From Mucor racemosus (lineage: Eukaryota > Mucoromycota > Mucoromycetes > Mucorales > Mucoraceae), in the NCBI GenBank assembly GCA_027405735.1, contig JAPEHQ010000025.1, positions 186,001-250,000 on the forward strand: DNA of 64,000 bases. Reading direction: 5' to 3'. Below are positions 23,661 through 34,950 of this stretch, piece by piece. The position numbers and the translations under genes were made by a program. The stretch's first letter is position 1, and every line of letters begins with the position of its first letter. Under the pieces are notes generated by a model, which was given only the letters and a program-made list of their open reading frames with translations, searched no databases and was not told where the DNA came from.

Positions 23661-24950
23661 ATATTAGAATTCGTTTTAACTTATCGAGTGTTGTAGTCTT
23701 TTTGTGTACTACAGCAAGTCAAAATAGGTCGTGAAGGACAGAATGAGCAAAATAAATTGTAATTTGTTTTATTGATTAATTAGTAAGAAAAATAATTACA
23801 TAAATATCATAGAGTGTGATTGTTTAGCTTCTACATAGAAAAAAAAAATCTAAGCATCATTTTTTATTATATACTGTATACTGTATTAACAGATATTGTT
23901 TTCCTGTGGAGATCGGACGAGATCTGGTATTTTCAACATTGATGACCGTAACTTTTATAGATTATAAATTTTTTGTTATTATATATATACGTAGCGCTAT
24001 TTTGCATCTATTAGTTATATGCTCACTGGAGGCTTCAGTTATACAGCATTTTCTAGTGAAATAAAGTCAGCTTTTGCATTATTGTACTTAGCATAATTAC
24101 ATGATATAGGGCAAAGAATGACAGGGTTTTCTTTATATTTCGGTCAGGAATAAAGATTTTTTTGTAAACCAAATTGCTGCTAATATTCAGCAAATAGCAG
24201 GATTATATACCAAAATATATATATATATATATATGGTCAAATTGCTCAATATTGCACAAATCGAGCTTAAGAATAATGCCCGAATGTATGTAGGTGAAAC
24301 ATCCTAATTGAGCGTTCAATTGTGATGGTTCCGTTATTTAAAGTTGTCAATGCCGCTGCGCTGTGTAGGATAAGTCAGAACATGAATGTATGACTGCATA
24401 CAATTACAATTTGTAGCCTTTATATAAAAGAAAACTGGCTCAATTCGATTTTCTTGCGGGTTTATATATCTATTATACAAGCAATTACAATTAACATAGT
24501 AGCGTCGGCATTTGTTCTAGCGTCTAAAAGTAATTTGGTTTTTATGGTATGGTTAAATTGATTGATAATTGTAAAAAAAAAAAAAAAAAAAAAAGAAAAA
24601 TGATTAAATGCGGTTGCACGCTCAGTCATCGTATTTGTATATGCAAAAACATTGACAAACATGGTATACTGAGGGGACATTGAAAGACACATATATACAT
24701 GGAGCAACAGTTGCCAAGAATAAGCCCACGATACATAATCTAAATGTAGTAATATACATCAGCCCCAACGTATATTTGTTTATATTGATTTGCGGAAATA
24801 AACTAATTAATAACATGATTGATTGGATAAATATCACTTTTTTCCTCCCTTTTAACCTCTCCTTTTATCTTTCTCTTTTCTTTTTTTCTTTTTCTTACTA
24901 GTTGCTTTTCTTTTTCTTTTTTTTCTCTCTCTCTTTTAACTTTTCTTAAA
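23661..24950. other. Intergenic, upstream of the type I membrane protein gene
   Basis: AT-rich spacer with a (TA)n tract near 24215-24233 and 22 A at 24573-24594. Directly upstream of the next gene (about 24838-24945) is a long pyrimidine-rich stretch of C and T, probably part of its promoter or 5' UTR. No gene is seen. Confidence 0.5.
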
Positions 24951-26005
24951 ATGAAATTTAGTGTAAATAAATTACTTTCAATCACTTGTTTATTAGGTAA
25001 ATTTCCATAAAATAAAGATTACAATAATTTAGCTAATTCAAACGAATGAATAGCCCTCGCTAGTTTAACTATCGCTGCTCCACTCCAAGATATATCTGTA
25101 ACATCTATCGATCTTGCAGAGAACACCTACAATGCAAAGGGCGATGAACATCTCTTTGTTACCGTTACAAGAGTTGATGATTTAATTGATGACGATGGTT
25201 CTCTTTTAGCTGAACGTATAATGGCTGTTAGAGTTACATTTGATGTATTTGAAAATCAAGTACGTAGTAATAGAAAAAATGCAATTTTGGTTTTCTTGGC
25301 CTTTTCAGTTTTAACCTTTTATGTTTTTTTTAGTTGATGTGTAACGGTAAACCAGTTGATATTGGCGTATCAAATATCCAAGTTGAGGCTCAGATGGCAA
25401 ATAATCCAGCTAAATTATCTATTGAATCTGCAGAGGATGCTGCATTAGTAGCTGATAGTTTCGACGTTGGACTTGTTACAGTCGAAGTTACTGCAAGTGT
25501 TTTGGATGAATTAAAGACTGACGATGGAATGGTTTTCCGTAGAATTAGTGTTCAAGAATTAATCACTGAAATAAATGGACAAAAAGTGGTCCAGACCGAA
25601 GCAGGTCAGCAGATTTTGGATGTTTTCGATAATGGTTCACTTATCAAATGGTCTGTTGACCCTCTTACTGGTTTCATGCTACCCGGTCCTGCAGAAATTG
25701 AAGAAAACAATGATGTCTTTAATATTGTTGATTGTCCTGGTTGTGATTCTATTGATATTCAAGATTGGTGGAATGAAACATCTACCATGCATCAAGGCAT
25801 TATTGGTGGTGCTTTCTTTGCTTTCTTTGTAGGTGTTCTTTTGGCAATTCGCGAATTGGTCAAGCCTTCGTCATATGACCCTGTCTCACTTGTTGAAAAT
25901 CAAAAAGATGCTGATGAAGAACAAATTTGGGATAAAAAAGCACAACCTCCTGCTTATGTTGAACAAGAGGAGGAAAAGCAACCATTCTTGAATGAATCCA
26001 AGTAA
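24951..26005 (+). CDS. Type I membrane protein with PPxY tail motif, unknown function
   Basis: Three exons (24951-24996, 25054-25259, 25334-26005) give about 307 residues. The start is a typical signal peptide (Lys followed by a hydrophobic stretch to the Ala-rich cut region near residue 23). A lumenal or extracellular domain of about 210 residues follows, acidic and with a late CPGC motif. One membrane segment (GGAFFAFFVGVLLAI, about residues 242-258) is followed by a short cytosolic tail. The tail has a PPAY motif, the WW-domain target of Rsp5/Nedd4 ubiquitin ligases, and an acidic EEEKQPFL end that resembles a sorting signal. I do not recognise the lumenal domain. A C/T-rich leader precedes the ATG. 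The splice junctions fit in phase and the signal peptide is formed across the first intron. Confidence 0.8.
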
Positions 26006-27218
26006 ATCTATTTATATTGCATAAAACATTTCTTTGTTATATTTTTTTTTTGAAATAAAACTATTTAAAAAGTGAAAATATGGTCAGCGTATTGAATTAT
26101 ATTCCAATAATTAGGATATTATTGCATTTATGCTGGCTTACGGTCATTCTGATAATTTTTTTTTGTAATTATCTAATCAAATTATTCGGAGCATAGATCC
26201 GTAAGATGCAAGGCAATTTTTTCTGACGATCTAAATCTCTTTCAACCAATATACACAGATGCATATCGTTAAAGATGTAAGACCTTTCGCCACGTCAATT
26301 GGTAGCTATGACCAGATCGTAGCTCTCTCATTGCGTTGGTATCTTGTTTACGCTGTTCTGCTTGTGGGGGGATCATATTTTTGTCTGGGGGCAGCTAGGG
26401 TTTAAAAAATGGAATTCTGAAGCTTTATAGATCTGCATCTTTTAATATTACACCTTGTACTGCTCTACTGAAATACTATTTGGTTCTTTTAATTCATGTT
26501 AGCAAGGATAATAATTAACGATGAAAAAGTCTCTCTTATTAACCAATACCATGCAGACATTGAAGAGTAATGTAGTAATGCTTGAACAATTTATGTACAT
26601 GTCCGATGAAAAAGAAGAAAAGAAAAATTGACAGCGCTCTCTAGTTTACGTCTTATCAATACCACCTTTTTTTCCACATCCTCAATGTCGGCAAAAGATG
26701 TCGTTTTCAGAAACATTACCTATATTTCAACACAATTGATTATTTTGTAGATGACGAGAAAAATCTTGTGGCAAAGATGTTGTGTGCAGACATAATTTAG
26801 TTAATTATTAAAAGTATCGTTTTCGTACACAAACTGTCATTCAACTAGAAAACCTACAAAACCAAAACAGTGTCATTAGTTTCAATAAGCATAGTCAGGA
26901 GCCCTTTCTTGGATTTGGAGTTATTGCCCTGGCAGATTTTCCTGTGCAATGTAGTCATGATTCTGATCAGTCTGCTAAAATAGTTTGAAATCGGTGTGAG
27001 CCTTCAAGGATTGTCAACTCTGAAAAATCGATAAGATCTACTGTTTGGTTATTCAAGACATTGTATTTCAATGTCTTGAATGTAGAGGAACATTTCTCAC
27101 TTTCCGAGATCAAAACAAGCAACAAACGTAACATTATAGCTTAAAAATTATAGTAATTTATTGCTTTCTGTACAAGTAATAGTTATTTTAGAAAATTAAT
27201 CATGATTTTAATCAATCA
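26006..27218. other. Intergenic between convergent genes, with a 12-bp hairpin
   Basis: No gene recognised in 1.2 kb. TTCAAGACATTG at 27052-27063 pairs perfectly with 27069-27080 around a 5-nt loop. Poly(A)-type signals for the upstream gene (GAAATAAAAC) lie near 26053, and the minus-strand gene's 3' flank is at 27120-27218. Confidence 0.5.
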
Positions 27219-28945
27219 TTAAAACGTTATTTCTCCAACCCAATTTCGCCTTCTATAGCGAGGAGTTTTTCTACGATAATCGACTATTTTTCGCACAGGA
27301 TAAATCACTACAGCTGCTAATACTAGCCCCACTGAAACAGCTACAGTTATAACCATCATATGTGTAGCAAATATAACACCTTGTTGACTAGCATTTAAAA
27401 TAATGCTTATTTCTGTTGCATGTGCTGATGAGGTAAACGAACTCAAGGAACTAGAGACTCCTACAGAACCAGGCACTAAAAATAACAAACCAGTAATCAT
27501 ATCTACAAAACCAATTGTTGATTTAAATCTTGCATAAAAGTTGGAAATAAGAGCTACGGCAAATGCAGCCATGACAGTTGCTACATGTTGATAAGAAACA
27601 AACCAAGAGAGCGAGAAAAAGTGCACTGAATGAGAGACAGCTGCTAATCCTAAAATAACAGGGAATTTACGAGGATGTCCTTTGAGAATAATCAGGTTGG
27701 CCAATGCAAATAAAGGAACAAACAATATATGATACCAAGTAGAAATGTCATTTTCACATTGTTGCGTATCTGCACTCACCAATGCCAATGTAGGAAAGAT
27801 CATTTTATGACAGCTAGCACCAATAGCAAGACCAAATCCTATCATAAGCGAATAAATCAATGTTGTAATCAAACGCAATGTCCCTGATGCAACTTCACCA
27901 GCTGCAATTTCCAATATAGAGATCAAGGTTGTATATCCTGGTAACAAACTGACCACACCGCCTACAGAGAGAGCATAAAAGCAAGATGTAGTTGTAGGGA
28001 ATCTAGCAGAAACTAATGAAGCAATGAAACCAACTATAGCACTTAATAGTACATCAAAAATGCTACCAAATCGGGTAACCTTTTTAGAAACATGCATAAA
28101 TCCGATCGCTACAATCAAACCCAACAAGAGACCAAAACCCATATCGACAGCCCCTCCCGAGAAAAACAAGGGAGCGCTCACACTAGAAGCTACAGCATAA
28201 GCTAACCATGTTAGCCATAGTGGGTATAAAGTACAATCTCGACTAATTGGATCCAGTTGGTCAATTGCTTCTTGCAATGAAATTTCATCGCATAAAACAG
28301 ATTCTAATAGTTGGTATGTTTGTGTTAATTTATGTAAATCGAGTGTAGATTCTGCCTTGATGATTTGAACTGATGCAGCTAAATTTTCTAATGTACACAC
28401 ATGTTGACAGAGAGGAATTTTAAGGATATTTTCATTTAGTTCTTTCGGATTTATATTTTTCTCCTTTAAACTATATATATATAAAATTTACCTGAATCGC
28501 CAAATGAGACGACAAGAAAACCGGGAAAATACCCAAATTGTGCTTTTACGTTGAATTTCTGCATCAATGATTGTAAGCAAAAATCTAGTCGATGAGATGG
28601 AGCACCACAAGAGACTAATAGTTTAGAAAATTTTAATAAAAAGAGGCCAGCAGCCGATATTGAAGCAGAATCTTCATGTTCGCTGTGGTTATTATTTAAC
28701 GTAGATGATGTTAATATTGAATATACAAGACTATCATGTCTAGTTAAACTTGTATTTGTTGTGTTTGTTGCATTATCATTATCATTACAGCAACAGCAAT
28801 TTTCATCTGCATATGGATTGTCGGCCAATTCAAACATGGACTTTGATCTACTATTCTTCTTTTTTGTACGTTTTTTATTGCCATGTAAAAAATCTGACCA
28901 GTGGCCTTTGTCTGCTAATTTCTCATCATGATGATTACACTCCAT
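27219..28945 (-). CDS. ThrE/Prm10-type membrane transporter (DUF1212 family)
   Basis: Two exons (28945-28492 and 28387-27219) give about 540 residues. The N-terminal 90 residues are cytosolic, polar, with a run of four cysteines. The ThrE domain then begins with KFSKLLVSCGAPSHRLDFCL and continues with FPGFLVVSFGDS at the splice junction. The conserved LDLHKL and a DEISLQEAIDQLD segment follow, then about ten hydrophobic segments to the end. The family includes bacterial threonine/serine exporters and the pheromone-regulated yeast protein Prm10; the substrate here is unknown. The acceptor is placed at 28389-28388 because earlier AG dinucleotides lead into a stop codon. The C-terminus is basic. 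Confidence 0.88.
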
Positions 28946-29157
28946 GATTATAGAATATGTTACAAAAAAGAGGGAGAGAGAGAAAGAAAGAAAGAAAGAA
29001 AAAAGAAAGGAATATTATTATGATTTCTACCATGTCAATAAAATAAACATTTTCCTTTCATTCCGTTATATATATATAGTGTAATAGCACTCCTTAACAT
29101 ATAAATCCCTTTTTTGTTTTTGTTTTTATAATACACGATTTGATCAATTTACTATAT

Positions 29158-29771
29158 TTATTTTGATGATGAGTGTAAAGAACGATCTAAGAGTTTATTG
29201 AATTCATTAGTATATATTTGGTTTTTATTTTTGTGAGTATATACCTTTATATACGGGTTGTCGTTCATAAGCATTTGGACTAACATCTCTAGGATTTCTC
29301 TTCTTTTTTCTTTGACTATGACTATGATTGCATTTACCATGATCACTATCGTTTCCACTACTGCTACTACTGTCATCGCTAGAGCTATCACTTTCTGATT
29401 CTGAAGATTCTCCAATTGCATGAGGTTTATGATAAATACAACAAACTTGAATTTTTTGTTAGTAATTGTAATCATAATCCTTTGAAAAATACTTTTTTTT
29501 CTTCTTTACTTTTAGTCTTTTTCTTATTCATATGTTCATTATCAATCACATTTTCATCCCATTGAATTACTCTTCTTCTTCTGGCATTCATGTCACCTCT
29601 TAAACGCAATACACCAACATGCTCGCCTTCATCCGAACTAACAACGTCTTCATCTCCACTTTGACCTTGTAATGCTATTTCTTCTACTGTTAGTGTTCTT
29701 GAACCATTCGCAGTTGTGGGTGTTTCTTCTCTCATCCTAGTAAATGTTTCTGGATGAGGTGAACTGGACAT
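29158..29771 (-). CDS. YPI1: Type 1 phosphatase inhibitor Ypi1 (PPP1R11/inhibitor-3 family)
   Basis: Three exons (29771-29510, 29445-29245, 29186-29158) give about 163 residues, mostly unstructured. The family core is clear: a PP1-docking RVxF-type motif (RRVIQW), then DENVIDNEHMNKKK, then CCIYHKPHAIGESSESESD across the first intron. A Ser/Asp-rich segment and a His/Lys-rich patch follow. Ypi1/PPP1R11 binds and regulates the nuclear pool of protein phosphatase 1 (Glc7); in animals the Cys-rich part of PPP1R11 has ubiquitin-ligase activity. The last exon is very short, nine codons including the stop. It lies on the same strand as the ThrE-like gene, 212 bp upstream of it. Confidence 0.9.
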
Positions 29772-30581
29772 GGTTTATATTTTGTATTTGTTTAATCGAA
29801 AATAAATTGTCTAAAGAAAAAAATTTCTGGTTGAATTTGTTCAAAAACTTACGTACATTTCATTTGTTTAAATGCCCGAATGTTTCGTGGTGCATCATGC
29901 AACATCGGTTGGATTGTCATTAGCAAACTTTATTCTCAAAAAAATAGTAAAATACCATAGATTTATGTCGAATTATACATGTAGCCATCAAGTTTTTTTT
30001 TTTTGGATTTATTGATAGCACTAAAGACTATATAGTTTCTGGCTTTTACTTTGGTAATATCGAATGTCGATGTCTGCAATGCCAATGTCAAACGGTCTAC
30101 TGCAGTTATTTACTTATACCTCAGGAATTGATCTGCAAAAATGCAAAAACAAAATTCAAGTGAAATTTGTCTCAAACAATACATTCATTTTTTTAAGTGA
30201 TGTTTTTGTGCACTATGATATGGATCTTGTCGTTTAGAACTAAACTGACATTATTCATATGTAGTGCATCTACTTAGGCTTTGAAACAAAGTGCACATTC
30301 CTTACAGTTATTATGAAGAATTGACTTTATACATGAGCTGAACATTAGAACAGCTACTGCTGGAAAGACGTAGTCTAGCCTTTTTTTTTTACAAAAAAGT
30401 GCATTTTGTAAATTGGAAACTAAAAGCAAAAATATGGCACAAATGAATAGCATTTAGTAATTATTTTTTATTATTACATACTATAGTAAAATATATTTAA
30501 TTAGACCATAAAAAATCCTTTGAAACATTTGACTATGATGCTGCGCTATCAAAAAAGTGCGGAATATTATTCAAATTTCAA
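29772..30581. other. Divergent intergenic region between YPI1 and SEN15
   Basis: About 800 bp separate the two start codons. It contains short poly(T)/poly(A) runs (29995, 30380) and no gene. A less AT-rich patch at about 29875-29930 lies close to the YPI1 start. Confidence 0.45.
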
Positions 30582-31177
30582 ATGAAAAAAAGGATTCTCG
30601 CGTGTAAAAAAGACTATAATCCGACTTGTTCTTGTGCCTTTATGATTTATCAAGAAGAAGTAAGTAATTGAATTGTGAATGAGTAGCAAATACTAATATG
30701 TTCTAGCTCCACAATATTGAATTAGCTTCTAGGGGGTTTCCTTCTAATAATATCTCTCTTTCGCAAAGAATATTTGCAGACCTTGTGTTAGCAAAGAAAT
30801 GGAAAGATGTTAAATTTAAAGCAGTTCAGGGATTACAAACATGTGTATTTTTAGCACATGAACCAGGAAACACTGTAAGTTGATTTATTTAACATGTAAA
30901 AATGTATTTGCTTATTTATGATAATATAGAATAATCAGCTTATTATTATACCTATTCTGCAAGACGAAGCAAATCTTTCTATTGAAAATATAACAAGCAT
31001 GTTTAATTCTATAAATACCCCAGCAGAGTAAAGTTTTTATTTGGGTAAAATCATAATTACATAATATTCATATTTTTCTCCCTTAGAAAATTGACTTTGG
31101 CCATTTACTCTTCTGATTCAACAATTGTATATTATCATATCCGTAAAGGTTTAGCCAAAGCAACTCAACGAAATTAA
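30582..31177 (+). CDS. SEN15: tRNA-splicing endonuclease subunit Sen15
   Basis: Four exons (30582-30659, 30707-30874, 30930-31027, 31087-31177) give about 144 residues. The family core is visible: a helix with ADLVLAKKW, a QTCVFLAHE strand, QLIIIPIL, and the hallmark LTLAIYSSDSTIVYY near the C-terminus followed by a short basic tail. Sen15 is a structural subunit of the Sen2-Sen34-Sen54-Sen15 nuclease that removes tRNA introns. The start is uncertain: an in-frame ATG at 30642 would remove 20 Cys- and Lys-rich residues and give 124. Its stop codon overlaps the stop codon of the convergent gene on the other strand. Confidence 0.88.
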
Positions 31178-31935
31178 ATCAACTTTCCAGTTCTTCTTGC
31201 TGTTTTAGATAATGCAATAGCGCTAATTAAAGTTACTAATAAATCTGAACCACCTACTTCTTGTAATGCCTTGAGATTATACTGTTGATGGCTTGATTTC
31301 CAATAAGCGTTAAAATGAGACCATGTTTGACCAACAGAAGATAATGTTAATACGAATAAAGCTGATCTTTCAGATGATTGTCTTCTCTCCTTTAACGCTA
31401 ATGCAGCTAATGCACCCATAGCTAAATGAAAAACACCCTGTGTTCTGAATAAATCAATAGCGATTGACGTTGTTTGTTCAATTTGATGTTTCAACGCAGA
31501 ATTTGGTTTTGGTGTAGGTGGAATACCTAAATATCGAATAACTGTTCTCCATGGTTTATTTAATAATGCTCTTGCTGCAACAAGGTGATATATAAGGTTG
31601 ATTAACAACGGTAAATTATTATCTTTAAATATGAATTGTAAAGCGGATTTCAAGAAATAACGACCATGACCCTTGATAAATGCCAAAGTGGATGGTTGTT
31701 TTACTAAAATTTTATCCTCCTCCCCCTCGTCCTGCTCCTCTATCTGTCCAGAAGAAATAACAGGAAGTGTATGCAAAGGCCGATATTCTTGTGGTTTATT
31801 TACATACTGTGATTCTTTTGGTGGTGTTGGTGGTGATTCAATCATAGAATCATTTGTAGATGATAAATCATTTTCTCTACTACTCAACATGGAAGCAGTA
31901 GACATATCTAATGAATCAGATGTTGTAGTAGGCAT
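31174..31935 (-). CDS. Unrecognised protein with C-terminal hydrophobic segments
   Basis: A single exon of 253 codons starts at the ATG at 31935. The first 85 residues are Ser/Thr/Pro/Glu-rich and look disordered. The rest is moderately hydrophobic: segments around LPLLINLIYHLVAARAL, GVFHLAMGALAALAL, SALFVLTLSSVGQTW and LLVTLISAIAL suggest three or four membrane helices or amphipathic helices. I cannot name the family. The stop overlaps the SEN15 stop in the palindrome TTAA (31174-31177), and the start faces the Mpo1-like gene across a 620-bp divergent spacer. Confidence 0.75.
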   Translation of the reverse strand: MPTTTSDSLDMSTASMLSSRENDLSSTNDSMIESPPTPPKESQYVNKPQEYRPLHTLPVISSGQIEEQDEGEEDKILVKQPSTLAFIKGHGRYFLKSALQFIFKDNNLPLLINLIYHLVAARALLNKPWRTVIRYLGIPPTPKPNSALKHQIEQTTSIAIDLFRTQGVFHLAMGALAALALKERRQSSERSALFVLTLSSVGQTWSHFNAYWKSSHQQYNLKALQEVGGSDLLVTLISAIALSKTARRTGKLI

Positions 31936-32555
31936 TTTTATATATGATGTATATAGTAAAAAGGAAAAAAGATATAGAAACTAAAAATTTGTGCTGGTTT
32001 TTCAAGGGTGGGAACACAGGAAAAATCAATTTTATCACATGAAAAAAGCGTATATACGCATACAGCGATAATTTTACAAAGAAATAATAGACCAAATTTG
32101 TTCATTTTTATCATGTAATAATTAAAGTGTGTCTCCAAAGGCAAAAATGTTGATATTCAAACAGTAAACATTAAATATCTTTAAACATGCCCGATTGAAA
32201 GTTGATCTCTCTGCCGTACAATCCTCTTAAACCGTTTTATTAATATCTCAGTTAGAAAGGAAATATTTCCTCCGAAGAAGAAAACAGATTTAAAGATTGC
32301 ATCCAAACCGACTGTTTATTTTCAGCTTGTCAAATCGTCATTGTAGGGTAAGTTGTGGGTTTACAATTAACTGACCATGTCTAATGCTACAATGAATATT
32401 TAAGATTTCATAACCCTATATCTTGGGTGTGAGTGGGAAAAATTGGTTTTTTTTCTTTGTTCATTGTTCTACAAACGTGCATCACTATAAATTAACCACA
32501 ATTCTATCATCAATTGCATCTTTCTCTTTGTTTCTTTCGATCCTAAACAACAAAA
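31936..32555. other. Divergent intergenic region
   Basis: Shared upstream region of the gene at 31174-31935 and the Mpo1-like gene. It has no recognised element beyond a pyrimidine-rich stretch close to the plus-strand start (32515-32545). Confidence 0.45.
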
Positions 32556-33126
32556 ATGACAACTGACACTGAGAATAAAAATGGTATTGTAAACCATAAT
32601 TACTCCAAAAGAACTGAACCTGTAGGTGGTTTCAAATCCATGGAGGCATTCTACCCATTTTATTTGGGTGAGCATTGCAATAAATCAAATAGAAGATTAC
32701 ATATTGTTGGTAAGTGAATATATTGATCAGATATTTTTGATCCATTGCTATTTCATCGGGTTCCCATGGTTACTAAATGTTTATGTTTTTTTTTCAGGAA
32801 CAACAATTACGTTTATCCTCACCCTTCTAGCCATCAAACGTCGTCAGCCCAAGTTAATTTTAATTGGAGTCGTTCAAGGTAAATAGCAGATCTGTAAACG
32901 TAAAGAGTGTACATACTCAAGCGCAAATAGGCTATGCATGGGCTTGGTTTGGTCATTTCATATTTGAGAAAAAGTAAGATCTGTTGGGAAGAAAATAAAA
33001 GAAAATTCCTGCAACTAACATCATATATATTTTAGTAAGCCTGCTACATTCAGATACCCAATTTGGTCTTTTCGAGGTGATATGAGAATGTGGAGAGAAA
33101 TTATAACAGGCAAACGTGCTTTCTAA
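32556..33126 (+). CDS. Mpo1-like (DUF962) protein
   Basis: Four exons (32556-32709, 32798-32878, 32931-32973, 33036-33126) give 122 residues. The family signature is strong: YPFYLGEHCNKSNRRLHIVG with two conserved histidines, a hydrophobic segment, GYAWAWFGHFIFEKNKPATF with a further histidine, and RYPIWSFRGDMRMW near the end. Yeast Mpo1 is an ER iron(II) dioxygenase that shortens 2-hydroxy fatty acids in phytosphingosine breakdown. This protein belongs to the short branch with the KPATF motif that is also common in bacteria, so the same reaction is likely but not certain. The gene ends 28 bp from the convergent kinase gene. Confidence 0.88.
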
Positions 33127-33154
33127 TGTAAAAGCTGAATAAAAATAAACAATT
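33127..33154. terminator. Overlapping poly(A) signals between convergent genes
   Basis: The 28 bp between the stop codons of the Mpo1-like gene (+) and the kinase gene (-) contain AATAAAAATAAA on the plus strand followed by ATTTTATT, which gives AATAAA-like words on the minus strand. Both 3' ends therefore probably form within or just across the other transcript. Confidence 0.6.
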
Positions 33155-34887
33155 TTATTCTTTCATCGAAAGCAAATAATCAAGAATTGTTTTAGCAGTT
33201 GGTCTTTGATTAGGATTATTAGATAATCCTGATTTCAAGACTGAAAAAAAATTATTAAAAATAGGATCAATTGGACCAGAACAAAATGTAACATTTCCTG
33301 TTGTGCTATTTCGTTTGAGAATATTGGTCTGAAAATCGGCATCACTTAAGTCTGCTGTCATCAGTTCTGCAATAATCAATGTAGCCATAAAAACATCGGA
33401 TGCTTTGGAAAATATATGTTTTTGGAGCATCTCTGGTGGAGCTACATGTTCTGTCCAGGCTACCTTTTCCTCACTAAGATATACTGTTTCTTTACCTTCA
33501 GTAAACTCAATGCATGATCCAAAATCAGTCAACCATCCTGCTCCAGATGAATCAATCTACAGCAATAGAGTAAGCTTCATTGCAATAATAAACCTTGAGT
33601 TTTACATACCAAAAAATTCTCCAGCTTTAAGTCTACAATACCAATATTTAAAGCATGTGCATCTGTCAAAGCTGCAAATAAGCAGATAGATGCCTGTAAA
33701 ACCTCTTGCGGTTTGAATGAACTCACTAAATTCAAATGTTAATTCTGTTAATTCGTTTTATACATGTACAACTTACCTCGCTTTTCTAAATATCCCCTTG
33801 CATCTCCATTTGAGACATAGCGTTGGACGATATATAAGAATTGTTTGTCTCTCATATAATTTCCGGATGATACCTTCTCCTCTACATGACGACGATGACA
33901 AGAAACCCAACCTATATATCGATTGATGTATCGACATGCAGACAGTTTGGCTGCAAACATCATCTCACGTTTAGCTTGAACAGAAAAAACATCACTACGA
34001 GTAAATTGTCGCTTCGATTTACAGGCCACAAAAAGTCCTCTATAATATCCTAATCTCACAATACCCAATTGGCCTTCTCCTAAAACTGTCTCTGATATAT
34101 GTAAATCTTTTGGATCAATTTGCCCACGATGAAAATCTAATTTATCAAGGCTAGTTTCAATAAATTGGTCATCTGTAGAGCCAAGTAACTCTGCCAAAGA
34201 AATCATGGGTATGTCGTCTTCAGTCTTAATAGGTGTTCTAGATTTGGTGCTTGAAGAGGAGGATCTCTGCTTTTTGCTTTTACCGATATTTAATGCATCT
34301 ACGTCTTTTGTGTTTGTTGTTAAACTAGAGAGTAAATCTAAAGCATATAACAACAGATCATCATAAGTCTATTGATGGAATCTATGATTATTCAATAAAA
34401 AAAGCCACTTGCCTGTGTTTATGGGAGTTGAAGGCCCTGAAGATGGTGGTCTAGTTGCGCTTCTTGATCGAAAACTATAGTTATTTCCACCAATTTCCTC
34501 AGTTTCTGTATATTCAACTACTGGTTCAGGAATATGTGCGTCTCTTGCCAATATGCCTGTGTGCTGTAGAGCAGCATCCAAAAGAGATAATTCTTCTTGC
34601 CCTTTGTCTATATTTGTTTTTTTATTTTGAATCCACTCTTCTAATAATTCTTTATCTTCGTCGCGTACGCGCTTCCAATTCGTGTTTGACTCCAATTTTA
34701 AATTGATTTGATTGACAGTATTAACCAATAAATTATCATCGAAAGGCGCATTTTCATAAGAAAGCAATTTTTGGCTTGTTAATTTGCGATTCTCAATATT
34801 TCGACAGTTTGTGCAAAGTTTCTTATTCTCAGGTATTCTGATTGGATTTCCTTTGTCTCTTGTTTGTCTAGTACTTTGGGAAGACAT
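33155..34887 (-). CDS. Divergent protein kinase
   Basis: Four exons (34887-34413, 34337-33777, 33725-33610, 33556-33155) give about 517 residues. The first 230 are polar, with a CTNC motif near residue 30 and a basic Ser-rich stretch near 180. The kinase domain runs from about 235 to the end: Gly-rich loop GEGQLGIVRLG (245-255), lysine in VACK (265), catalytic loop IVDLKLEN (Asp377, Asn382), DFG at 395-397 and APPEM. The usual His-Arg of HRD is replaced by Ile-Val, while all catalytic residues remain, so activity is plausible. I cannot place it in a kinase group; the domain is somewhat TKL/RIPK-like. The first intron appears to use a GC donor (CAG then GCAAGT), since this is the only joining that keeps the frame. 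A 34-A run lies just upstream of the start. Confidence 0.82.
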
Positions 34888-34913
34888 TTGCAGTTCAAAT
34901 TTAAGGATTTAGG

Positions 34914-34950
<37 letters not shown>

